DNA of 64,000 bases from JAJCYL01 sp963664285. GTDB taxonomy: Bacteria > Bacteroidota > Bacteroidia > Cytophagales > Cyclobacteriaceae. Position 1 is the stretch's first letter, and each line of letters begins with the position of its first letter. This document shows, piece by piece, positions 53,037 through 61,846 of the stretch. The DNA lies in NCBI GenBank assembly GCA_963664285.2, contig CAXXNX010000047.1:62001-126000 (forward strand), written 5' to 3'. A program made the translations under genes and the position numbers. The notes under the pieces were generated by a model that had not been told where the DNA came from, made no database searches, and saw only the letters and a program-made list of their open reading frames with translations.

Positions 53037-53639
53037 TACTTGACTTAATTTTTGGCATGATGTAATCAATGACTGTAGTAGTGCATTGCTCTAAACTCAT
53101 TTGGTGTGTATTTACATATATGTCGGGAACTACCGGTGTTTCAAAAGGTGAGTCGATACCGGTGAAGTTAGGAATCTCGCCATGCGAGCTTTTTTGTAAA
53201 GCCCTTTGACATCCCTATCCTCACCAACCTCTATTGGACAATCTACAAAAATCTCTATAAACCTTTCTGAGCCAACTAGAGATATAGCCATTGCCCTGTC
53301 TTCACGAAATGGCGAAATGAAAGAAGTCATTGTAATAGTGGCCGCATCAACGAAGAGGTTTGCAACCTCACATATACGACGGATATTTTCTTTTCGACTT
53401 GTATCTGAAAAGTCCAGATCGCTGTTAAGACCTGATCGGATGTTGTCACCATCGAGTATATAAGTATGGTATCCCAACTGGAACAGATAGTCTTCTACTG
53501 CGTTAGCCAGGGTTGATTTACCTGATCCTGACAGACCGGTAAACCAGAGCAAAAGCGGTCGATAACCTTTCTTTTTTACTCGTGCTTCCCTATCTATTTT
53601 ATGCAGGTGAGGTACTATATTTTCTGGCCTTGTGTTCAC
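53029..53639 (-). pseudogene. cysC: adenylyl-sulfate kinase CysC, C-terminally frameshifted
   Basis: Kinase that turns APS into PAPS. The P-loop 'GLSGSGKST' (35-43), 'LDGDNIRSGLNSDLDFSD' and 'FISPFREDR' are normal up to 'GLYKKAR' (residue 152). There the frame is lost (near 53182) and the protein ends 'FLTSPVSTHLLKHR'. The next frame has the proper end 'GEIPNFTGIDSPFE', 'PDIYVNTHQMSLEQC' and 'PKIKSSNA' to a stop at 53029. One missing base explains it. The start ATG overlaps the stop of the DUF2061 gene. Confidence 0.88.
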
Positions 53640-53872
53640 TTTACTGAACTTCTTTCCGGCAAACCCAAATTAATCTTATACCATATGCGTTCGTGAACGT
53701 AGTAAAATACCAGTTTCAGAATTGCTTCCGTGATTGCTACTCCAGTCGCCTTCTCGGTGGCCTGTGGATCATCCCTGAAGAATAAAAGAGCTAACAAAAA
53801 GGTAGTGAGGGATGCTATGACCCTCCATGTAATCGTTTTAGCAATATGTCTTGCACGACTTTCAAGTTTCAT
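53636..53872 (-). CDS. DUF2061 membrane protein
   Basis: 78 residues with two membrane-spanning helices around 'ITWRVIASLTTFLLALLFF' and 'GVAITEAILKLVFYYVHERIWY'; the Arg/His/Trp pattern and C-terminal 'YYVHERIWYKIN' are the DUF2061 signature. The family is frequently found beside cysC/cysD genes in marine bacteria, where its role is unknown. Here both ends overlap neighbours: its ATG overlaps the sugar dehydrogenase stop and its stop overlaps the cysC ATG. Confidence 0.88.
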   Translation of the reverse strand: MKLESRARHIAKTITWRVIASLTTFLLALLFFRDDPQATEKATGVAITEAILKLVFYYVHERIWYKINLGLPERSSVK

Positions 53873-55125
53873 TATAAACGTTCAGTTATGAGGTCAGAAG
53901 ATAGAAATGCCTTTACGTCGAAAACCACTGGATTGTTAGCTTTTAATTTTTTCCAATTCAATGATTTGAATTCGTTATGAGCCACAGCCAAAACTATGGC
54001 AGCATAGTTGTTATCAATCTCTTCGACCAATTGAATACCGTATTCTTCCTTAACCTCTGTGTTTAAAGCGAGCGGATCATGTATGTCTACATCGAGTTGA
54101 TAGCTCTTCAACTCATTGATAATATCAATCACTTTGGAATTTCTGATATCAGGGCAATTTTCTTTAAAAGTTATTCCCAAAATCAATACTTTTGATTTGG
54201 CAACTTGTTCCTCTCTAGAAATTAGTTGCTTTATTATCCTGGAAGCAATGTAGCTTCCCATATTGTCATTTATGCGCCTTCCCGCCAGAATAATTTCCGG
54301 ATTATGGCCAAGGCTTTGCGCTTTATGGGTTAAATAGTATGGATCTACACCAATGCAGTGTCCACCAACCAGTCCCGGTTGAAACTTTAAGAAATTCCAT
54401 TTGGTACCGGCGGCCTCTAATACTTCTTGTGTATCTATTCCTATTTTCTTAAAAATAAGAGATAGTTCATTTACAAATGCAATATTGATATCCCGTTGTG
54501 TGTTTTCAATCACTTTTGCGGCCTCGGCTACTTTTATCGAAGAAGCCTTATGGGTGCCTGCATTAATTATCGACTTATAAAAGTCATCTATAATCGTGGC
54601 TACATCCGGTGTACTTCCGCTGGTGACTTTTCTAATATCTCCAATTCTCCGGGTTTTGTCACCCGGATTAATCCTTTCCGGGGAATACCCGCAAAAGAAA
54701 TCAGCATTAAACTTCAGCCCGCTCTCCTTTTCCAGGACAGGGATACAAACCTCTTCAGTACACCCTGGATAAACAGTGGATTCATAGACAACTAAATCTC
54801 CTTTATTAAGGACTTTACCAACCGTTTCGCTTGCTAAGATTAGTGGGGAGAGATCTGGTTGCTTGTATTCATTAATTGGAGTGGGAACAGTGACTATATA
54901 GAAATTGGCAGACTCAAGATCATCGATATCAGAAGATAAAGTTAACTCAATCGATGATTTTAACTCTTCCTGGCTCACTTCTCTTGTCCGATCAATACCG
55001 TTTTGAAGCTCATCAATTCGTTGGGCATTGATATCAAAGCCAATAGTTCTATACTGCTTTCCGGTTTCCACTGCTAATGGAAGCCCAACATATCCTAATC
55101 CAATTACCGCTATCGTGTGACTCAT
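53872..55125 (-). CDS. nucleotide-sugar dehydrogenase (UDP-GlcNAc/ManNAc 6-dehydrogenase type)
   Basis: 417 residues, NAD-dependent, making UDP-HexNAcA for surface polysaccharide. N-terminal Rossmann 'IAVIGLGYVGLPLAVETG', 'VYESTVYPGCTEEVCIPVLE', the catalytic-Cys loop 'LVGGHCIGVDPYYLTHKAQ', and C-terminal 'LGITFKENCPDIRNSKVIDII' all match the TviB/VipA-WecC group. First gene of the transcription unit that continues through DUF2061, cysC, cysD, cysN and cysQ; each junction overlaps by a few bases. The pairing suggests that PAPS was used to sulfate an exopolysaccharide (inference). Confidence 0.92.
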   Translation of the reverse strand: MSHTIAVIGLGYVGLPLAVETGKQYRTIGFDINAQRIDELQNGIDRTREVSQEELKSSIELTLSSDIDDLESANFYIVTVPTPINEYKQPDLSPLILASETVGKVLNKGDLVVYESTVYPGCTEEVCIPVLEKESGLKFNADFFCGYSPERINPGDKTRRIGDIRKVTSGSTPDVATIIDDFYKSIINAGTHKASSIKVAEAAKVIENTQRDINIAFVNELSLIFKKIGIDTQEVLEAAGTKWNFLKFQPGLVGGHCIGVDPYYLTHKAQSLGHNPEIILAGRRINDNMGSYIASRIIKQLISREEQVAKSKVLILGITFKENCPDIRNSKVIDIINELKSYQLDVDIHDPLALNTEVKEEYGIQLVEEIDNNYAAIVLAVAHNEFKSLNWKKLKANNPVVFDVKAFLSSDLITERL

Positions 55126-55142
55126 ACCGGAAAATAAAGCTG

Positions 55143-55150
55143 CAAATATA
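55143..55150 (-). promoter_or_regulatory. -7 box of the sugar-dehydrogenase/cys operon (TATATTTG)
   Basis: On the minus strand TATATTTG is a perfect TAnnTTTG match 18 bp upstream of the sugar dehydrogenase start. A weak TTTC about 18 bp further upstream may be the -33 element. Confidence 0.6.
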
Positions 55151-55201
55151 GGAGAGATTTGTTTCTATGAAATTGAGGGGTGATAAGTCAATATGAACTG
55201 T

Positions 55202-56488
55202 TTACTTCTGTATAGGTATCTCGTCCAATGAATTCTTCATTTCACTCAGCAGTTTTCGCTTGACAGTAACTTTTCTTTTTTGATTAAGTAGTTTGTTGTT
55301 CATGATCTTATCAAATTTCTGCTCGCGATTGAGGTTATCCATGTTGTTCAGAAAAGATTGGAGGTCCTTCTCATCTCGTTTCAAAAGATCTTTGAGCAGG
55401 ATTATCTTAAAATGAGTTTTTTCCCTGTTGTTTTTACTGTCATAAGTATCGTCTTTATTACCGGCCAATTGTTCCAGGAATCTCTTTTCAAAGGCTTTTT
55501 CGCAAAGGCTTTTGAATTGCTCGGTTAACTCCTTATAGTCTTCTTTAGGAATAAGGCCAATTTTTTGCCATTCCTCCTGGAGCGCTTGTAACTCAAGGAA
55601 CGAGTCATTTTTCTCCAGTTGGATTGCCTTTTGAACCAATTCCTTTTTTAGAGCCAGATGTTGTTCCAATTCTTCTGGCGATGCCTGTGAAGACCTTATG
55701 TGACCTCGATTCTTGAAGAGCTGACTTATCTTGTAGTTAAAATCTTTTTCCAGGTATTTCTTGTCTCTAAACGGTACCAGTCCGATCGCCGTCCATTCCT
55801 TTCTCAGTTTCTCAACTTCTTCTTTTAAATTGAACCCCGGATCCTGACTGTTTATTTTTCTTACTCTATAAATGAGATTCCGCATCTTGTTGAACCGAAT
55901 CTCAGTGACTTTTCTTTTTTCTTCGACGTACTCTCGTTTGCGATCGAAGAAATCCTGCATATTTTGAGTGAACAGTTGCTCAAACTCTTCGTTCTTCTCT
56001 TTGCTAACAGCGCCGGTTTTCAACCACCTGTCTTTAATGCTTAATATTTGTTCCGTAGCAGATTTCCAATCTGTAACGCGACTGAAATCTTCGAATTCTT
56101 TAAGAAGCGCAGTTTTAATCTCTTCATTGCGCACCTTGTTACTGGCTATCAAATTTTCCAGATCTGATTCGAGCTGATCGAGTTTTTCAAAAAGTGGAAC
56201 GTAATCTCCCAGGCCATCTTGTTTTTTTAACTTCTCTCGCAAATGGATCAATTTCATCAGGTATGATCCTTTATTTTCAGCTTCGGTGATGTCTAGAGCC
56301 AATTGGTCTACCTTGGCTTTCGCAGCCTCGTATCGATTTACAAAATATTGAATGGATTCTTCTTCACTTTCCTTAACTTCTCCAATCTTTCTATCCGGCA
56401 GATCTAAAAAACCTTTGAGGAAAATTTCATTTCTTTTAATAAAACCGAAGGGAATATCTTTTTTACTCATGTCATTTACTTGAAACAA
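55202..56488 (-). CDS. DUF349 domain protein
   Basis: 428 residues, almost entirely helical and charged, with repeated DUF349 units marked by 'W-x-x-I/A-G-x-V/I-P-x-x' such as 'LRKEWTAIGLVPFRDKKYLEKDF' and 'LQEEWQKIGLIPKEDYKELTEQF'. No signal peptide or catalytic motif. DUF349 proteins are widespread in Bacteroidota and of unknown function. It is encoded divergently from rplM, with 218 bp between. Confidence 0.88.
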   Translation of the reverse strand: MFQVNDMSKKDIPFGFIKRNEIFLKGFLDLPDRKIGEVKESEEESIQYFVNRYEAAKAKVDQLALDITEAENKGSYLMKLIHLREKLKKQDGLGDYVPLFEKLDQLESDLENLIASNKVRNEEIKTALLKEFEDFSRVTDWKSATEQILSIKDRWLKTGAVSKEKNEEFEQLFTQNMQDFFDRKREYVEEKRKVTEIRFNKMRNLIYRVRKINSQDPGFNLKEEVEKLRKEWTAIGLVPFRDKKYLEKDFNYKISQLFKNRGHIRSSQASPEELEQHLALKKELVQKAIQLEKNDSFLELQALQEEWQKIGLIPKEDYKELTEQFKSLCEKAFEKRFLEQLAGNKDDTYDSKNNREKTHFKIILLKDLLKRDEKDLQSFLNNMDNLNREQKFDKIMNNKLLNQKRKVTVKRKLLSEMKNSLDEIPIQK

Positions 56489-56650
56489 TTCCGGGCAATC
56501 TGCCTGGCTATGTTTTATTTTATTCTATGTTGTTGCAATTAGTTCCACCACGAAATTAAACAACAAGTAATTGATTGTGAAGGAAATTCTAATTCATCTA
56601 AAATGACACTCAATTTAAAACGGCGTATTGGTTTTAATTTTTAATGCTTC

Positions 56651-56658
56651 TATCTTTG
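56651..56658 (+). promoter_or_regulatory. ribosomal-operon -7 box (TATCTTTG)
   Basis: A perfect TAnnTTTG match 48 bp upstream of rplM, with TTGG 19 bp before it as a likely -33 element. The following leader contains GGCC-attagc-GGCC, which can fold. Leader regulation of L13 by its product is known for Bacteroidia; here it is only a possibility. Confidence 0.65.
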
Positions 56659-56706
56659 TGGTCCTTTTTCAAGGGGGCCATTAGCGGCCATTAAACGAAC
56701 ATTTAA

Positions 56707-57171
56707 GTGGATACATTAAGTTATAAAACAGTTTCTGCAAACAAGGCAACAGTCAATAAGAATTGGGTGGTGGTTGATGCTGAGGGGCAAATATTGGGAA
56801 GACTATCTAGTAAGGTGGCCAGCCTCATTCGTGGTAAGCATAAACCGAACTTTACTCCTCACGTGGACTGTGGTGACAACGTTGTTGTAGTTAATTCCGA
56901 TAAGATCAGATTGACTGGAAAGAAAATGACAGATAAAGTATATGTCAGGCATACTGGTTATCCGGGAGGACAAAGGTTTGCGACACCAAGGGACGTCATG
57001 GAGAAATCCTCTACAATCCTCATTGAAAAAGCGGTAAAAGGCATGCTACCTAAGAATAGATTGGGAAGAGCCATATTTAAGAACTTATACATTTACGAAG
57101 GAGTTGAGCATCCTCACAATGCCCAGCAACCAAAGGAAATTAAACTTTTAGTTCCAGATGGAAGTAATTAA
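56707..57171 (+). CDS. rplM: 50S ribosomal protein L13
   Basis: 154 residues with the family core 'WVVVDAEGQILGRLSSKVASLIRGKHKPNFTPHVDCGDNVVVVN' in outline, 'KVYVRHTGYPGGQ' and 'MLPKNRLGRAIFKNLYIY'. Start is GTG 56707; no in-frame ATG precedes the conserved region. It overlaps rpsI by 14 bp. L13 is an early assembly protein of the large subunit. Confidence 0.98.
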   Translation: MDTLSYKTVSANKATVNKNWVVVDAEGQILGRLSSKVASLIRGKHKPNFTPHVDCGDNVVVVNSDKIRLTGKKMTDKVYVRHTGYPGGQRFATPRDVMEKSSTILIEKAVKGMLPKNRLGRAIFKNLYIYEGVEHPHNAQQPKEIKLLVPDGSN

Positions 57172-57544
57172 TACTATTGGAAGAAGGAAAACATCAATTG
57201 CCAGGCTATACTTAAAGCCTGGGAAAGGTAAGATTGTAATCAACAAAAGAGAATTAGGGGATTACTTCCCTTCCGAGATTATGCAGACTGTCGTGAAACA
57301 ACCACTTGTTCTTGTTGAAGAAGATGGAAAAAATGATGTACAAATCAATGTTGGTGGCGGTGGGATGAAAGGTCAGGCTGAGGCAATTAGATTAGCCATT
57401 GCTCGGGCATTGTGTGAGGTAAATGACGAATACAGATCTCCGTTAAAAAAAGAGGGTTTTCTTACTAGAGATCCACGAATGGTGGAGAGAAAGAAGTATG
57501 GTAGAAGAAAAGCCAGAAGAAGGTTCCAGTTCAGTAAACGATAA
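57158..57544 (+). CDS. rpsI: 30S ribosomal protein S9
   Basis: 128 residues. 'TIGRRKTSIARLYLKPG', 'INVGGGGMKGQAEAIRLAIARAL' and the Arg/Lys-rich tail 'MVERKKYGRRKARRRFQFSKR' ending in KR, which reaches the P-site tRNA, are all present. Its start lies inside rplM (overlap of 14 bp), and rpsB begins 16 bp after its stop. Confidence 0.98.
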   Translation: MEVINTIGRRKTSIARLYLKPGKGKIVINKRELGDYFPSEIMQTVVKQPLVLVEEDGKNDVQINVGGGGMKGQAEAIRLAIARALCEVNDEYRSPLKKEGFLTRDPRMVERKKYGRRKARRRFQFSKR

Positions 57545-57560
57545 TCCAGGAGATTTAAGG

Positions 57561-58325
57561 ATGAGTAATATTAATCATAAAGATTTGTTGAATGCTGGTG
57601 TTCACTTTGGGCACCTTACAAGGAAATGGGACCCCAAAATGGCTCCTTTTATTTTCATGGAGAAAAATGGCATTCACATTATTGACCTTAATAAGACTTT
57701 AGAGTGCCTCGAAACTGCTACTAAGGCCTTAACTAATATTGTTAGATCAGGGCGTAAGGTAATGTTCGTTGCTACCAAAAAACAGGCTAGGGAAGTAGTA
57801 AGTGATTCAGCAAAGAAGTTGGGAATGCCGTACGTCACTGATAGATGGTTGGGAGGAATGTTGACCAACTTCAGCACGATTAGAAAATCTCTGAAGAGGA
57901 TGTCATCCATTGATAAGATGACAAAGGATGAAGCTTATCTTAATTTGGCGAAGCGGGAGAGATTGATGATTACGCGTGAACGACAAAAACTCGAAAGAGT
58001 ACTTGGGGGAATCGCAGACCTTACAAGATTACCGGCTGCGTTGTTTGTGGTTGATATCAAGAAAGAGCATATAGCTGTGACTGAGGCTCAAAAACTGAAT
58101 ATACCTGTTTTTGCAATGGTAGATACGAACTCAAATCCGGAGCTTGTTGACTTTCCTATTCCAGCCAATGATGATGCATTTAAGTCAATCAGCATTATCA
58201 TTGATTACATTTTTAGCCATATGGAGCAAGGATTGATGGCGAGAAAGAAGGAGAAGGAAGAGGCCAGACTGAAAGAGGAAGAAGAGAAGAAGCGCCAGTT
58301 GGATGAGCAGGCAGTAGAGGAGTAA
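57561..58325 (+). CDS. rpsB: 30S ribosomal protein S2
   Basis: 254 residues from ATG 57561, preceded by AGGAGATTTAAGG; the upstream open frame in the same phase belongs to the rpsI tail region and is not used. 'LNAGVHFGHLTRKWDPKM', 'GIHIIDLNKTLECL', 'VTDRWLGGMLTNFSTI' and 'NPELVDFPIPANDDA' are conserved. A Glu/Lys coiled tail of 30 residues ends the protein, as in many Bacteroidota. Confidence 0.98.
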   Translation: MSNINHKDLLNAGVHFGHLTRKWDPKMAPFIFMEKNGIHIIDLNKTLECLETATKALTNIVRSGRKVMFVATKKQAREVVSDSAKKLGMPYVTDRWLGGMLTNFSTIRKSLKRMSSIDKMTKDEAYLNLAKRERLMITRERQKLERVLGGIADLTRLPAALFVVDIKKEHIAVTEAQKLNIPVFAMVDTNSNPELVDFPIPANDDAFKSISIIIDYIFSHMEQGLMARKKEKEEARLKEEEEKKRQLDEQAVEE

Positions 58326-58350
58326 TACAGGAATATTTATTGAAGTACTG

Positions 58351-58385
58351 AATTGAACATTGGTCTCGGCTATGTTCAATTTTTT
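58351..58385 (+). terminator. intrinsic terminator/attenuator between rpsB and tsf
   Basis: AATTGAACAT, 11-nt loop, ATGTTCAATT (10-bp perfect stem), followed by T5. It stands between rpsB and tsf and could uncouple EF-Ts levels from the ribosomal genes. Confidence 0.7.
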
Positions 58386-58420
58386 GTTTATTAGGATTAA
58401 GTTAAAACTATAAGGAAAAA

Positions 58421-59254
58421 ATGGCTATTACCGCACAAGATGTTAACAAATTAAGGAAAATGACAGGCGCCGGAATGATGGATTGCAAGAAGGCGCTGGT
58501 GGAGGCTGACGGTGATTTTGAAAAAGCAATTGAAATACTCAGAAAGAAGGGTCAGAAAGTTTCTGCGGCTCGAGCTGACCGAGAGACCAAGGAAGGAAGT
58601 GTTTTCATTAAAACTAATGACAACCATACCGAAGCAGTCTTAGTGTCATTTACCTGCGAGACTGATTTCGTGGCTAAAAATGAGGAATTTCAAACTATGG
58701 GCAACGAAATCCTCGAGACTGCTTTCAATAACAGGCCTGCGGATATTGATGCACTCAAAGCATTAAAATCCGGAGATTTGAGCATTGGTGAGAAGATTGT
58801 CCAAATGGTGGGAAAAATTGGAGAGAAACTGGATATCTCTGACTATGAGATCTTATCTGGTGAAACAGTGGTTCCCTATATACATGCCGGAAATAAATTG
58901 GGTGTGCTTGTGGCATTGAAAGGAGTGGACGGAGCCGATGTATTAGAGGAGGGCAGGGATGTTGCGATGCAAATCGCAGCCATGCGGCCAATCGCAGTCG
59001 ATAAAGACGGGGTAGACCAAAGTGTCATTGATAAAGAGATGGAAATCGGCAAAGAACAGGCGATTGCTGAAGGAAAACCTGAGAATATCGTTGAAAAGAT
59101 AGCGTTAGGGAAGGTAAATAAATATTTGAAGGACAATACTTTACTGAGTCAGTCATTTGTTAAGGACAATAAAAAAACGGTTGCCCAATACCTGGAGGGT
59201 ATTAAATCAGGATTGTCGGTTGAGAGCTTCAAGCGAGTTTCTATTGGAGGCTAG
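58421..59254 (+). CDS. tsf: translation elongation factor Ts
   Basis: 277-residue guanine-nucleotide exchange factor for EF-Tu. The N-terminal UBA-like domain has 'VNKLRKMTGAGMMDCKKAL', followed by the core motif 'LVSFTCETDFVAKNEEF' containing the residues that contact EF-Tu. The coiled-coil and C-terminal modules are present and the length is normal. Its ATG is preceded by AAGGAAAAA. It is the last gene of the rplM cluster. Confidence 0.98.
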   Translation: MAITAQDVNKLRKMTGAGMMDCKKALVEADGDFEKAIEILRKKGQKVSAARADRETKEGSVFIKTNDNHTEAVLVSFTCETDFVAKNEEFQTMGNEILETAFNNRPADIDALKALKSGDLSIGEKIVQMVGKIGEKLDISDYEILSGETVVPYIHAGNKLGVLVALKGVDGADVLEEGRDVAMQIAAMRPIAVDKDGVDQSVIDKEMEIGKEQAIAEGKPENIVEKIALGKVNKYLKDNTLLSQSFVKDNKKTVAQYLEGIKSGLSVESFKRVSIGG

Positions 59255-59439
59255 TGCGTCAATTATTAGATTCAGTCACTATTTCACCACTCTATTTCTT
59301 TTTCTACTACGTTGCAATTTTCAACCGTAACCATGCTATGCTTTCAAATTCCGGCTTGAATAAAGAAAAAATGGTAGCCAAAATTTTAGTAAACCAATTT
59401 AGTAATTGACATACTATTATCAATAAAACGATTATAAAT

Positions 59440-59468
59440 GCCGGTTGAATAATTTTCGCCGGCTTTTT
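59440..59468 (+). terminator. intrinsic terminator after tsf
   Basis: GCCGG, 14-nt loop, CCGGC, then TTTTT. The stem is short but GC-only and is followed by the T-run, 185 bp downstream of tsf. The 267-bp gap has no gene. Confidence 0.55.
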
Positions 59469-59478
59469 CATTTTAGGC

Positions 59479-59486
59479 TATATTTG
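59479..59486 (+). promoter_or_regulatory. -7 box of the SDR gene (TATATTTG)
   Basis: A perfect TAnnTTTG match 35 bp upstream of the short-chain dehydrogenase ATG, just after the terminator. No clear -33 box. Confidence 0.5.
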
Positions 59487-59521
59487 ATTTTTTTGGAGTA
59501 ATCAAGTAATACAGAAAGACC

Positions 59522-60283
59522 ATGTATGTTAATCTATCAGGATTAAATGTCCTAGTAACAGGAGCCAGTCGGGGTATTGGTAAAGCTATTGCTTCCAAGT
59601 TAGCTGAAGCCGGCGCTACGGTGGCAGTCCATTATAATAAGAATGTACGTGAAGCCGAAAACCTTGCCCATGTGTTGGGCAATGATTCTCAATCGTTCCA
59701 GGCAGACCTGTCTAAGGCTGATGATGCCACTTCATTGTTTGATCGCGTAGTAAGTGAGTTTGGAAGTTTGGAAATTCTTATAAACAATGCCGGAGTTGCA
59801 ATTGATACCGCGATTGAAGAATCTGAAAAGAAGTGGTTGGAATCATGGAATAGGACAATGATGATCAATTTGAATGCAGCAGGTATACTTTGTCACAAGG
59901 CCATCAATCATTTCTTACAAAGACAGAGCCTGGGGAGGATTATCAACGTCACGTCGAGATCGGCTTTTAGAGGAGATAAAGCGGAATACCTGGCTTACGC
60001 TGCTTCAAAAGGAGGTTTGGTTGCACTTACTGCTTCCATCGCCCGAGCCTACGGGAAACAAGAGATCAAAGCTTTCAACATTGCACCGGGATTTGTGAGA
60101 ACCGATATGGCTCAGGATTTTATCGAAAAGTACGGTAGTGAATACGCCAGCGAAGACATTGCGCTGGAAAGATTGACGGAGCCAAAAGACGTAGCGCCTA
60201 TGGTTACTTTTATTGCATCTGGTATGGCTGATCATGCTACAGGATGCACTATCGATATTAATGCAGGTAGTTACGTCCATTAA
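59522..60283 (+). CDS. short-chain dehydrogenase/reductase (FabG-like)
   Basis: 253 residues of the classical SDR fold. Cofactor motif 'TGASRGIGKAIA' (near residues 13-24), 'NNAGVA', catalytic Ser in 'INVTSRSAF', and the Tyr-x3-Lys in 'YLAYAASKGGLVAL' are visible; 'VRTDMA' and the 'MADHATGCTIDINAGSY' C-terminus are also typical. Closest in style to FabG/3-oxoacyl-ACP reductases, but many SDRs share this, so the substrate is open. The LpxH-like gene follows after 11 bp. Confidence 0.9.
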   Translation: MYVNLSGLNVLVTGASRGIGKAIASKLAEAGATVAVHYNKNVREAENLAHVLGNDSQSFQADLSKADDATSLFDRVVSEFGSLEILINNAGVAIDTAIEESEKKWLESWNRTMMINLNAAGILCHKAINHFLQRQSLGRIINVTSRSAFRGDKAEYLAYAASKGGLVALTASIARAYGKQEIKAFNIAPGFVRTDMAQDFIEKYGSEYASEDIALERLTEPKDVAPMVTFIASGMADHATGCTIDINAGSYVH

Positions 60284-60294
60284 AACACATTTAT

Positions 60295-61056
60295 GTGATA
60301 ACCACCTTTGAAAATTTACCTAAAGGGAAAAGGCTCTATTTTGCCAGTGATTTTCATTTAGGTGTCCCCGATTACAAAAGTAGTCTTCAAAGGGAAAAAC
60401 GTATTATATCGTGGCTTGATGAAATTAAAGAAGACGCTGGTGGTATTTTTTTAGTTGGGGACATATTTGACTTCTGGTTTGAGTACAGACAAACGATTCC
60501 CAAAGGTTTCACCCGGGTTTTGGGTAAACTTGCTGAAATTACAGACGCCGGCATTCCAGTTATAATCTTCACGGGGAATCATGACATGTGGATGTTCGAT
60601 TATTTTCCTAATGAACTAAATATTGAAGTTCTTAAAGCTACGCAGACATTTGTTGTTCATGGTCGGAAACTACTGATCGGGCATGGTGATGGATTGGGTC
60701 CAGGGGATCATCTTTATAAATTTTATAAGAAGGTCTTTAGTAATTCGTTATGTCAGAAGTTATTTGAATGGCTTCATCCCAATGTAGGCATGCCCATAGC
60801 GAAATATTGGTCTAAGAAAAGCAGAATTAGCGTTGACCGAAATTCCCTGGACGATGAGTCCGAGTGGCTTATAGAATATTGTCGTGAGATTGAATCTAGC
60901 GAGCACCACGATTACTATATATTTGGTCATCGACATGTTGCAACCGTAGTGGATATTAGTGATAATTCTAAATACATCAATCTGGGTGAATGGATTGATC
61001 AGTGCACTTATGCCGTTTTTGCTAATGGAAAATTGGAACTACAATCATATTCCTGA
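60295..61056 (+). CDS. lpxH: UDP-2,3-diacylglucosamine diphosphatase-like (LpxH-type metallophosphatase)
   Basis: 253 residues, calcineurin-like phosphoesterase. Metal-binding motifs: 'ASDFHLG', 'LVGDIFDFWFE', 'FTGNHDMWMFDYF', 'LIGHGDGLGPGD' and 'IFGHRHVAT'. This set matches LpxH, which releases lipid X in lipid A biosynthesis at the membrane surface. Start is GTG 60295, with no better ATG nearby. The next gene's ATG lies 32 bp before the stop, so the two overlap. Confidence 0.88.
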   Translation: MITTFENLPKGKRLYFASDFHLGVPDYKSSLQREKRIISWLDEIKEDAGGIFLVGDIFDFWFEYRQTIPKGFTRVLGKLAEITDAGIPVIIFTGNHDMWMFDYFPNELNIEVLKATQTFVVHGRKLLIGHGDGLGPGDHLYKFYKKVFSNSLCQKLFEWLHPNVGMPIAKYWSKKSRISVDRNSLDDESEWLIEYCREIESSEHHDYYIFGHRHVATVVDISDNSKYINLGEWIDQCTYAVFANGKLELQSYS

Positions 61057-61840
61057 CAAATCTCTAATCATTACTCTAGTCGCCCTGACCTTGCCATTGT
61101 TAAGCTCTTCGCAGGATCTGCAAAGAATTAACCTGGTGAGGATTAAAGAACCTGTTGCGGTTTCTATGGATCGAAATGGCTCAATCTTAATGGCTGATAA
61201 ATGGGGTAATATCAACAGGATATCTAAAAATGGTGATATGGAGTTGAATTATTCGCCTGAAAAAAACGGAAGAGTTACGCTGTTGGAAGGATGGACGACA
61301 CTTGACATCCTTGTCTTTTATGAGAGCTTTCAGAGCGTCACCTTACTAGACAGGTTTTTAGCGCCTATTTCTTCCATTGATTTAGCGCCTCATGTCGGAT
61401 TTGGGCGGTTGGCGACATATAATTATGAATCCAATATCTGGGTCATTGACGATACTGATTTCAGTCTCAAACTTCTCGACACCTCATTAAATAAAATAAC
61501 AATCAATACGCCTTTTAATCTTATTCTGGATCCGGACAATTACGAGATAGCCTTTGCCAGGGAATACCAGAATTTGTTATTTATAAGTGACCTCAAAACA
61601 GGAATTCTGATTTTTGATAACCTCGGAAACTATCTAAAGACTTTACCCGTAAAGGAGGTGACTTACTTCGGATTTGTAGATAATGATATCTACTTTGTAT
61701 CCGGGAGCGAGTTAATATTCCAGGATATCTATTCGACTAAAGAAAAACGAATTGAAGTACCAACCGCCAAGTACTATTTGGCCTCGAATAACCGATTATT
61801 CCTTTTCTCAAAAGACTGGTTAACGATTTATAACTACTAG
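61025..61840 (+). CDS. exported hypothetical protein, beta-propeller-like
   Basis: 272 residues from ATG 61025, overlapping the LpxH-like gene. A signal peptide (residues about 10-28, 'SLIITLVALTLPLLSSSQ') is followed by repeated beta-strand blocks: 'VAVSMDRNGSILMADKWGNINRISKNG', 'LTIYNY' at the end and internal 'LLFISDLKTGILIFDNLGNYLKTLP'. It resembles the NHL/propeller-type proteins without a clear repeat count. Function unknown. The stop is followed 2 bp later by the TTAA of the IS1380 copy E, so the natural downstream region is lost. Confidence 0.68.
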   Translation: MENWNYNHIPDKSLIITLVALTLPLLSSSQDLQRINLVRIKEPVAVSMDRNGSILMADKWGNINRISKNGDMELNYSPEKNGRVTLLEGWTTLDILVFYESFQSVTLLDRFLAPISSIDLAPHVGFGRLATYNYESNIWVIDDTDFSLKLLDTSLNKITINTPFNLILDPDNYEIAFAREYQNLLFISDLKTGILIFDNLGNYLKTLPVKEVTYFGFVDNDIYFVSGSELIFQDIYSTKEKRIEVPTAKYYLASNNRLFLFSKDWLTIYNY

Positions 61841-61846
61841 TATTAA

